Positions 1 through 8,891 of a stretch of DNA of 12,334 nt are shown here, piece by piece; the first letter of the stretch is position 1, and each line of letters starts with the position of its first letter. A program made the translations under genes and the position numbers. Under the pieces are notes generated by a model that saw only the letters and a list, made by a program, of their open reading frames with translations, did no database searches and was not told where the DNA came from. Source of the DNA: Temnopleurus reevesii (Eukaryota > Echinodermata > Echinoidea > Temnopleuroida > Temnopleuridae); the NCBI GenBank assembly GCA_036244855.1, contig BQKZ01004281.1:30770-43103 (forward strand), given 5' to 3'.

Positions 1-60
1 AGCCTAATTAGCATAATGAGTAGATTTTTGAAAAATTTGACTATGCAATCTAAGAGTTAA

Positions 61-149
61 CATCGCGGGCTATGTGCACGCCAAATTTCGGCGTGATCGC
101 GCGGTCGACGGCGAAGATCAGAGGGGGGGGGCCAAATAAGCCCCCCCCC
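61..149. repeat. GC-rich repeat end with G9/C9 hairpin
   Basis: A GC-rich block in otherwise AT-rich DNA. It holds a short inverted repeat (CACGCC ... GGCGTG, about 77-95). It ends in a hairpin: nine G plus C at 123-132 pairs with G plus nine C at 140-149 around a 7-base loop. The abrupt change in composition and the terminal palindrome suggest the end of a dispersed element that starts outside the window. The family is not recognised and no coding is seen. Confidence 0.45.
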
Positions 150-236
150 AATGAACTGAGATGACTGAAATATCCCAATGGGATTAGGGTTAAGAGGTCT
201 GAAAAGATGTCATGGTCTTGACAAAGGATAGAGCGA

Positions 237-500
237 GGTTACCCCCTCTCTTATCAACAAATCTTCCTCACCATCTCCTTTTCCCTCTGTAAGTCTCTCT
301 CTCTCCCATTCTATTGTATATTTCAAAACATCCCTTTTTATCTCACTTCCTCTCTCATTCTCTCACTCTTGTGTGCATTCTCATTCTTTACCAGCCTGCT
401 TCTCTGCCCATCTCTCACAACTCTGCGATTGATGCATCTCCCCTCACTCTCTATACTCTCTATTTTATCAATTGACATGTCTCTCCTCATTCACCCTCTC
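237..500. repeat. Pyrimidine-rich low-complexity tract
   Basis: About 260 bases dominated by CT, CTC and CCT runs on the plus strand, for example CTCTCTCTCTC near 296-306 and many TCTCTC/TCAC groups. Open frames here are rich in Leu and Ser purely from composition and match nothing I know. It is best read as degraded simple-sequence DNA. Confidence 0.6.
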
Positions 501-620
501 TCTCATCTTGGCAATAAGCAAAACATTTTCAATGTAAAATTTTGGCCCAATGCTTTGCAAATCTATACAGGGTTTTTACTTCTGTCACATGTACACCCAA
601 ATCTCAGGTATCGAAGTATC

Positions 621-791
621 AGGGGGTGTTGTTCAAAAGTTGCAGCTGATCAGAACGCGCCAATCAAAATCAATGTTTCATGCATGTCTTGTTAAAAGCG
701 CATACCGTGCGCAAATGAAAATGTGTCTTACAATTTGTAACAGATTTGCAGTTGATTTGCGATCCATTGCAACTTTTGAACAACACCCCCT
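621..791 (+). mobile_element. MITE-like inverted-repeat element, copy A
   Basis: A non-coding element of about 170 bp. Its ends are inverted copies: AGGGGGTGTTGTTCAAAAGT on the left matches the reverse complement of the right end (ACTTTTGAACAACACCCCCT). The interior (GCGCCAATCAAAATCA..., then a GCGCAAATGAAAATGTG stretch) is shared with the copies at 939-1101 and 4053-4235. Flanking trinucleotides TCA and TAA are compatible with a decayed 3-bp target duplication. It is probably a non-autonomous DNA transposon, PIF/Harbinger-like by the 3-bp target site, but the family is inferred only. Confidence 0.8.
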
Positions 792-938
792 AAGTCATAG
801 ACACTGATGTAGCATCAAGCGAGGAATTCTTGGTGCATGGGAAATGCTTTCGTTCTTGATGAATGGTTGACCATTGGTTGACCAATAATTGAGGACAAGA
901 CATCCCCCACTTGAATAGAATGCCTTCCTTAACACTAT

Positions 939-1101
939 GGGGTGTTATTCAAAAGTTGCAATTGATCGCAAGTTGCAGTTGATCCGAATGTGCCAATCAA
1001 AATCATTGTTTCAAGCACGTCTTGTTAAATGTGCATACTGTGCGCGAATGAAAATGTATGTTACAATTTGCAAAGTTGCAGTTGATTTTGAACAACACCC
1101 C
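939..1101 (+). mobile_element. MITE-like inverted-repeat element, copy B
   Basis: Same family and orientation as the copy at 621-791 and only about 150 bp from it. The ends are GGGGTGTT...AACACCCC. TAT flanks both sides directly (936-938 and 1102-1104), which fits a 3-bp target-site duplication. The interior CAATCAAAATCATTGTTTCA and GCGAATGAAAATGTATGTTA match the other copies with scattered substitutions. No coding capacity. Confidence 0.8.
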
Positions 1102-1553
1102 TATGTCCGTATTAAATAAAAACAAAAAGAATGAGAAAAACAACCATTGCTATAAAATTCATATTCTAAAATTTGTACTCTTAATTGAACATCAAAGAAA
1201 AGAACAAAATTCAAGCAAGTTTATTCTCCAAAACTTTTTGTACACACATTTTAAACTATATGATAACTAGATGAATCCTCGACCGCGCACGGTCAAAATT
1301 TATGCCTCTGCCATCACGCAATCAGAAAGATATTTAGGGCTTTATTGTTCCATGCCATCAGAAATTAAAAACATTTTTCAAATTTTGGGCACTGCAACCT
1401 TTGACCCTTTGAACCCAAAATCTCATCAGTTCTTTCTCACATGCTTATACATAATTAAGCTATACACTAAAGTTTGAAAGAAATTGGTTCAATTTTTCTG
1501 TTATAAAGTTATAACAATAATGAGCTTTATCAGGTTTTTCTGCCTGGTGACAT

Positions 1554-2080
1554 ACTTGAGCAAAGTTTGGTCAAAATCTGTACAGCAGTTCTAAACTTAA
1601 TGCAGTAAAAAGCTATTTTGGGTGATTTTTTACAAGTTTTATGGCCCTGTGACATTTGACCTTTGACCCACTGTACCCAAAATCTAATCAGTTCATCCGC
1701 ACATACTTATACAAACTTGAGCCAGGTTTGGTCAAAATCTGTACAGCAGTCCTGAACTTATTGCGGTAACAAGCTATTTTGGGTGATTTTTTACAAGTTT
1801 TTTTGCCCTGTGAACTTTGACCCACCTAAACCAAAATCTAATCAGTTCATCCTCATATACTCATACATACTTGAGCCAAGTTTGGTCAAAATCTGTACAG
1901 CAGTTCTGAACTTATTGCGGTAACAAGCTATTTTGGGTGATTTTTTACAATTTTTTTTGCCCTGTCACCCCTTGAACCCAAAATCTAATCAGTTCATCCT
2001 CACATGGTTATACGTACTTGAGCCAAGTTTGGTCAAAATCCGTCAAGCGGTTCTGAACTTATTGCGGTAACAAGGTCCGG
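1554..2080 (+). repeat. ~155-bp tandem repeat, about 3.5 units
   Basis: The phrase ACTTGAGCCAAGTTTGGTCA or a close variant recurs near 1554, 1715, 1869 and 2016, giving periods of about 161, 154 and 147 bp. Each unit continues with an AAAATCTGTACAGCAGTTCT-like block, TTATTGCGGTAACAAGCTAT, GGGTGATTTTTTACAAG, a CCCTGTGA...TTTGACCC block, and CCAAAATCTAATCAGTTCAT. The units differ by substitutions and small indels, so the array is old. It forms the core of the element at 1299-2146. Confidence 0.8.
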
Positions 2081-2108
2081 ACGGACGGACGGACAACCCG
2101 AAAACATA

Positions 2109-2143
2109 ATGCCTCCGGCACCACCTTACGGTGGCGGAGGCAT
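2109..2143. repeat. Terminal palindrome of the large element
   Basis: The arms at 2109-2122 (ATGCCTCCGGCACC) and 2130-2143 (GGTGGCGGAGGCAT) pair with one mismatch around a 7-base loop. The homologous site in copy 2 is 11974-12011, where the loop differs but both arms remain. Conservation of both arms in two diverged copies suggests the hairpin matters for the element's mobility. Confidence 0.75.
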
Positions 2144-2146
2144 AAA

Positions 2147-3288
2147 AATGACACTTCTGCCATATCCAACTCAGACAAGATTTATCCCATCATCACAAAA
2201 CTTCCGTTAGCGTTTATAGCCAACATGGAAAACTTCTGCCCAACATTCGTGAAATTTGAAAGAAGCTGCGTGAACAAGCTGGAGTATATCAATGAGTGTA
2301 ATACATGAAGATTCTCAATCTTTCAGCAAAAGAACTGATACCAGTTGTGTGTAAAGTCGTTCTTATAGTCTTTCATAACCTAGTGAATCACCGCCCAGGT
2401 ACATAGGTAAATACACAATCTACGAGCACTGAGGCAACTACATGTACCTGTATATGTTATTGAACCAGAAACATCCTAACTGGCAAGATAACTACAAGAA
2501 AATCCTAAGAATGCTACCTTTCATAAAGCATGATTTACATAGAGCTGCCAGCCTGAAAACTTACATTTCAGGGAGACTTTACCATAAACTCACTGAGAAC
2601 TTTCTGTTTAATTTAATGCACAGTCAAACGGAGGAAATCAATGTATGAATCAGGGAGATTGCTAATCATCTGACATTTATTACCAAAAATGAGTTAATTT
2701 TCAGGGGTTCTCCTGCTCAATCAGGAATACTCGGCAGCTCTGTTCATATAATGTCATTCTTTATTACTGAGAAAAAAAAAATAAAATAGAAAGACCCATG
2801 AATAAAGCCAGGAATAAAGACCCATGAATAAAGACCCATGAATAAAGCCAGGAAAACAATGGATTGTCATAGACTGCTGCATAGGCAAGGAATAATTTTC
2901 ACGGTCTCGCATCCTAATTTGCTATGCATTTTAGCAGGATTGCTAGACAAAAGATTTGTTTGTGTATCAACTTTTTCACATAGAGCTGTACATTAAAGGG
3001 TTGAAAATGTATCCTCAATGTCTAAAACTGCTAATCAAATTTGATAAGTAAAATTACTCCATGGGGTTGATTAGATGTCCTTCAAATTTGGGGAAATGGA
3101 AAGTCACTAAAACGTGAAGCTTTTGACAGCAAAATAACGTAATATCTAACGACTGTCAAAATTTGCCAATGTATTGCAAAATATTAAAGATTGATGGCAA
3201 AACTTTGAGCTATAAATTACAATGAAGGCTTTGTACAATAGGCTTTTTTTTTTTTGATACAAGAAAAATTAATAAAAAAATTCAGTGG
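2147..3288. other. Intergenic stretch, no gene recognised
   Basis: AT-rich DNA downstream of the GPR89 3' end. A 68-codon open frame at 2442-2648 (+) and a 44-codon open frame ending at 2308 have no recognisable motifs. A small tandem repeat lies at 2791-2854 and a run of twelve T at 3244-3255. No RNA gene or promoter could be supported. Confidence 0.5.
2791..2854 (+). repeat. Short tandem repeat (AAGACCCATGAATA units)
   Basis: AAGACCCATGAATAAAG occurs three times (near 2791, 2817 and 2831). Two of the three are followed by CCAGGAA, giving a nested pattern of short and long units. It is a local slippage-type duplication with no coding meaning. Confidence 0.8.
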
Positions 3289-3460
3289 TTCTATAATTAA
3301 ATGCACATAAATACAAGAACTGCAACATGTAAACCATCATGCCCTTCAGTATGTATACAACAACGGGGAAAGATGGGGGGAGGGGACGGTCTCCAGGAGC
3401 CAACTACCACAGGTGGATGGAAGAAGGGGCACAACATTTCTTGACCCCTTTTTGCTTCAA

Positions 3461-3589
3461 AATTGCCCTGAATGGGGTACCAATACCCAGTGGCACTCAT
3501 ATTATTTGCTCTGGGGCACCAAACCCACTGCCCCCTCCCCCCTGATAATTTGCCCTGAAGGGGCACTACAACCCAAAGCCAGTCCCATT
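3461..3589 (+). repeat. Degenerate ~43-bp minisatellite, three units
   Basis: Related blocks start near 3461 (AATTGCCCTGAATGGGGTAC), 3503 (TATTTGCTCTGGGGCACC) and 3547 (AATTTGCCCTGAAGGGGCAC). Each is followed by an A-rich spacer and ACCCA. The spacing is 42-44 bp. The surrounding GGGG/CCCC-rich DNA yields spurious Pro- and Gly-rich open frames on both strands. Confidence 0.6.
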
Positions 3590-3688
3590 CCCCTAACATG
3601 CCCCACCTTCAATTGTCCAATCATAGGTACACCAGTGTTACATAGCAAAAAAGTAGAGCATTATTGAAAATGTGGTCATTCAGTAACA

Positions 3689-3694
3689 TTTATT
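3689..3694 (-). terminator. Poly(A) signal for GPR89
   Basis: AATAAA on the minus strand (TTTATT on plus), 121 bases past the TGA stop of GPR89. A T-rich stretch follows about 35-45 bases further on (ACTTTTTTGCT on the minus strand). This implies a short 3' UTR of roughly 140-150 bases. The assignment rests on position and motif only. Confidence 0.6.
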
Positions 3695-3814
3695 CAAAGT
3701 GATGGTCACTATCATAAATAGTTTCATGTAAAAACAGTCCCATGCTCATATGCAATTTCGTAAAAACCATTGATGAAAAAGAGAGCTTCCAAACAGCATG
3801 ATTGTCGAGGCTCA

Positions 3815-4024
3815 TCAAGACCCGCCAACACTCTTCTCCGGGGCCTGCTTGTGCGCGAGGTAGAGGAACGCTATACTGGAGAGGGCGCTAATTAAAAACA
3901 TGTTGTCGAACCAGCGATGGTAGAAATTGAACTGGAGATCACCCAAGACTTCTGTGATGATCATTCGGTACTGAGGTGGGACGTTCATTCGCATCAAGAG
4001 AACGGATGATACAAAATACATTCC
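3815..4024 (-). CDS. GPR89: GPR89 exon 13 (last), C-terminus
   Basis: Encodes [60 protein letters not shown] and APEKSVGGS, ending at TGA (3817-3815). The [10 protein letters not shown] and [10 protein letters not shown] blocks are nearly invariant in animals. The acceptor is ATCTTACAG, phase 0. It includes the ninth membrane helix ([13 protein letters not shown]) and a short tail that differs from the vertebrate end only in its last few residues. Confidence 0.97.
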   Translation of the reverse strand, partial: GMYFVSSVLLMRMNVPPQYRMIITEVLGDLQFNFYHRWFDNMFLISALSSIAFLYLAHKQAPEKSVGGS

Positions 4025-7000
4025 CTGTAAGATATAACAATAGTATAAAAATGGTGTTGCTCAAAATTTGCAATTGGTTGCAAATCAACTGCAAATCAGT
4101 TGCAAACTGTAACACGCGTTTTCATTTACGCATGGTTTTTGCTTTCAACACAACGCGCATGAAACAATGATTTTGATTGGCGCGTTCCGATCAACTGCAA
4201 CTTGCGATCAATTGCAACTTTTGAGCAACACCCCCTTAGGCAGAGTTGACTGTACAGATGGACTGACATTGCAACCCTTTGAATCATCAAGTTTTCTAGA
4301 TCAATTTAAATCTACGTAAAATCAAAAATAAAAATACATAGAATACAAAGTTTTATCATTTTCCTCTACTCACCATTATTTGAGCAAGCCCAAGGACGAT
4401 GATGTTGGAAGACTTTGTACTAGCCATGGTGTAGAAAAACTGAAAATAGAAAATGAAATAACCTGGCTAAGCATGTACATGTAAAGCCCACCACACACGG
4501 TATGACTGGCTTACGATCCGATTTTAGAAGAAACTGTAACAATAAATCTCAGAAGCATTCAAACATAAAGAAAGTTTGATCGAGGTTCTGGATACTCAGA
4601 TTAATCAAAGAATCAAGAAATTGCATGATAGAAGCTTGAGCTTTCTTGTGGGAAGGAATATCAAAAGTAACGTGTGCGGTGGGTCTTTAGTCTCTTGTAC
4701 TAAAAAACCATGTACTATAGATATACCATACAAAATTTGCTATCAAGCATCATTTTTCATCAGCAAGATATCGTTCCTTGATATGTAGGGGAAAACGAAA
4801 ATAAGGAAATAAGAAAAAAGGTAAATAAGATGATATTAGCCCTCTTCTACATGAGACTTTCATGAAAAGAAATCTACAACGGAAAAAAAACTGTCATGAG
4901 AAAAGATTCTCGAGAGGGATTTGAGTGTATACATAATGGTAAGGTAGTTGCTAAGAGACTTTTGACTGGAGATTTAAAGATTCTCACCTTGGTTAGTTTG
5001 ATGAGCAAGCCGCGGATTTGAGTGACGATGATGATTCCAACAACGATGAAGGAGATCTGCTGAGACCAGAACTTCACCTGAAAATTGAACAAACAAAATG
5101 AAAGTAGATCAGGATCAAAGGGCAAATAATTAACTGTGGATAGTCTCATCTCGAAAATTGAAACCTTTTGAATGGATTGTAAGGTTTTGCTCAAATCTTT
5201 AAATTCACCAACAACATGATCATTCTAGGAAGGGTCCTACCTTTAATTGTGAGTTTAAAACAAACTGGACCAATGAGCTTTAAGTACCGATTATTGTTGT
5301 CTCAGCAAAAACTTTGGAAGTATAAAACTAACTGGAACAGATATTTTTGTAATCATCTGCAATAGACTAGTTATTGCTTTTCAGTATTAAAAATAATGCA
5401 TGTAGGTTAATAAAAACACAAAAAGTCACTTTATTTTGTGGATATATACTTACATCAAAGTCAAAACCAAGCCAGTTAATGCAGATTTCAAAGAATTTTG
5501 AGATTGGATCCGTTTTTCCGACTCTATCAAAGATGATGTTAATGGTACAGATGGTGATCTTCCAGAGGCAGTATAGAGAGAAGAAATACCCGGATAGGTT
5601 GAAGAATTGACCCTTTAGCGTCTTGGTGTACTCTATTCTTTCCTGGAAGAAAATGAATAAAAATTATTGTAATAGGAGAGGGCGGAGAAATACATCAATA
5701 TTTGGATGAACTAAGCCTCCATGGTTTTGGTGTATCTTATCATTTCTAGAAGTAAACGAAAAAAGCGATGTAATATTTTGCATATAAATGATTATCACAA
5801 GTGAGGATCATCAAAAGGTGATAGAGGGAGGGAGAGAAATGAACTTTGAGATGGATCAATCTCTCCTAGAAGGAAACAGGAGAAATAATATAAAATGCTA
5901 AATATGCCAAATACAAGATAAAAGACAAGATAAAAGACAAATGAGGATCTTTGAAAGGTCATAGAGAGAAAAGAACTTTGAGAACTCTATTCCGACTCTA
6001 TCGAAGATGATGTTTATGGTACAAATGGTGATCTTCCACAGGCAGTATAGAGAGAAGAAATACCCTGATAGGTTGAAGAATTGACCCTTTAGCGTCTTGG
6101 TGTACTCTATTCTTTCCTGGAAGAAAATGAAGTAGAATATTAAATAGTGCATGCTATCTATCAAAAGAATTAAAAACAATGATCAAATCAACAAAGAGCG
6201 TTCAGACCTCTCAACCCATTTAATGGAAAAAGAGGTTAGAAACCATGTTTCCCATAGGAATGTGTAGTATAATCATTAAGAAAAAGTAGGAAAACTCTTT
6301 TGAAATGGCCTTGAAACTCAAAATAGTCATATTTTTTCCTGAAAATTCCTAATGTTTGGGAGGTCTGAGAGTTTATGAAATAAAATTGACATCTTCCTGC
6401 AGTAAACAAACATGCAATCTATTCATACAGGAACTACTGAATAAGCTGAAATTTTCGTGGTTTTAGCCTCATGAAAATTCCCACTCTATATGATGCACAT
6501 TTATAGATCTGTACAAACATTATCAAAAACATGAAAATGCCAAACACGCCACTGTGTCAAACTGGTCCAGAATCACAAAAATATTTGTATGCTAAAATAT
6601 TGGCTTATACAGCATTTATTGAGCACTTTTTCGTCTTTCCCCTCTGTGTTGTATAAATGAATTTAAAAAATGCCCTACATTGACATCGAGTACTTATTTT
6701 TCAGAAAGGATACACTTTCAGACAAAACCAGTTGAAAACTACATTTGTAACCTGAACAATACAATTACACATTTAAAAGTACAAAACTTACCATTGTACT
6801 ATTCAAGTCGACAAGCTCAATATATAGTTGTCTTGACAACTCTTCATACCCTTTTATTTCCTGCTGTAGTTGGCTTACATCTTAAGAAAAAATAGGTCAA
6901 GGAAAAAACCTCTGCAATGCAACACCTACAAGATGATATAAATTGATATGATTTGAATAGACTTTTGCTTGTTCTGACACACTTGATGTAGCCAAGCGTA

Positions 7001-8566
7001 AAAAAATAAACAGGAGTAAATTGTGATTAGCCCCCTAAACCTTAGAAATAGCACACATGAGCTCCAAAATATGGCCTTAGCAAAATGTTTATGGGGGCTA
7101 TTTTCAGAAATAAAATGTAAAAAGAGCCTTTATTTGTTACCCTGATGTAGCCAACACTAGGAATACAATAATGAAAATAAGAAAATGGTGAAAATAAACA
7201 CCTCTTATTCAACCTTCAATGATCGCTATGAAAAGAAAAGAATAGCACCTTATTTACTTCATAATGTCAACTCCTCATTTTAAAGAGGAAGTAGTCCCTT
7301 TTAGTATTTACAATGCAAATCTGGATTGTTTTTATTATGCAAAGTGGCAATTATGCGAATGAATTTTCAACTTCTAGATTTTCTGTTCATGTTTGTAACT
7401 CATTCTATTTGTATGTTTTGCTGTTTATCAGGAAGGGGAATTTCATAGGTGTACGGGACCAATTGTGTACCACCGAATGAGAGATGAGTTTATTTTGACT
7501 ATTTTCTTAGTCAGTTGCAAAAAGAAAGAGCTAAAGCTCTTTGATTTCACAAAAATAGTCTAGCGAAATTCTCTAACACAAATACTGGCACAATCAAAGT
7601 GATCAATCAAATAAAGTTGTGCTTTACTTGCACACAAAATAGGGCATGTGCTACCATTTTGCATCGAATGCCTGAACATAATTTCTTACAAAAAGGATAC
7701 TGGCATTTCCGCTAGTGTTTGTAACGCTCTTTAGCATTCCCCAGATACCACTTGGTCTAGGAGACATAGCGGCTCGCTGAAGCTGATCACGTTCAGCTAA
7801 TGCTAACCTGAAACCATTCAAGACAAAGTTTGAGAATCAATCAAATAATGACTGAAACATTTTGAATTTTATACATAAACATTATTTACCAGTTGGAAGC
7901 TTTATAAATTTCACACTCTCTTCAAGTGGGGTTAGGCAACATGTAATACTGGCATTAGCCAATTGAGGACTTAAACAGCTCTTTGAATGAACAAACACCT
8001 AAAAAAACTATTTTCAATAATACTATATGCTAAAGGTTGTTGTCCTCAGTTACGATTCTTATTGATAAAAACTGAAAATTTGAAAGGAAGTAAATTACAA
8101 GCTTTTTTATCCTGAAATATTCTCATTATATATACATCTGCTTTCTCGAGTGTTCTCTCTCCCCCGATCATCCTCTTACTTTCTCTTTCACTCTGCCAAC
8201 ATTTAAGCACAAGCCTTACCTTTTCTTCTTGGTGAGAATCATGTCGGTGACCTGCATGAATTTACGCTCATGAGTGTGGACATCGGTTTCCGTGACAGGC
8301 CTATTTTTGAAAAATGTGATAAGAAAATGTATTACATTGTGCTTCCACAATAAAAAGGGAATCTTCATCTGTCTCCATCACCATATGTCATTATTATCCT
8401 CCTAATCATCATCATCATCATCATCATCATTACGTTAATCATCAGCACCATCATCTTTATAACCATCATTACCATCATCATCACCATCATTACTATCATA
8501 ATCCCCATCATAATCATTATCATCCTCATCATCCTCATCATCATCATCATCATCATCACCATCATC

Positions 8567-8607
<41 letters not shown>

Positions 8608-8838
8608 GAGTATCACCTTCTTAATCATCATCATCATCATCATTACCGACATCATCATTATCAGTATCATAATCATTATCACCATCATCAACATCATCAT
8701 CATCGTCGTCATCATCATCATCATTATCATCATCCTCATCATCATCATCATCATCATCATCGACATCATTATTATCAGTATCATAATCATTATCACCATC
8801 ATCAACATCATCATCATCGTCATCATCATCATCATCAT

Positions 8839-8891
<53 letters not shown>

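Larger units (their letters stand above)
1299..2146 (+). mobile_element. Large repeat element with tandem core and terminal palindrome, copy 1
   Basis: A non-coding element of about 850 bp. The left end TTTATGCCTCTGCC is an imperfect inverted copy of the right end (GGCGGAGGCATAAA). The interior is a row of ~155-bp units. The right part has a GGAC run (CCGGACGGACGGACGGACAA) and then a near-perfect palindrome at 2109-2143. A second copy of the right portion lies at 11754-12016, which proves it is dispersed. No transposase is visible, so it is non-autonomous. The palindromic 3' end recalls Helitron or foldback elements, but no diagnostic end motif was seen. Confidence 0.75.

Noticed and set aside
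369..807. Two overlapping plus-strand open frames
   Set aside because: They cover a pyrimidine-rich tract and a MITE, have no recognisable domains, and reflect composition only.
864..885. Direct repeat TGGTTGACCA ... TGGTTGACCA
   Set aside because: Too short and isolated to assign a regulatory role in this organism.
2442..2648. 68-codon plus-strand open frame with mixed composition
   Set aside because: No known motif, no splice or promoter context and a length expected by chance in this AT-rich DNA; left as intergenic.
3297..3667. Overlapping Pro/Gly-rich open frames on both strands
   Set aside because: They arise from a G/C-run-rich degenerate minisatellite and read equally well in several frames.
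5898..5969. Continuation of the exon 10 copy as an alternative terminal exon giving a shortened protein
   Set aside because: The frame stays open to 5898, but no AATAAA or close variant was found downstream, so an alternative 3' end is unsupported without transcripts.
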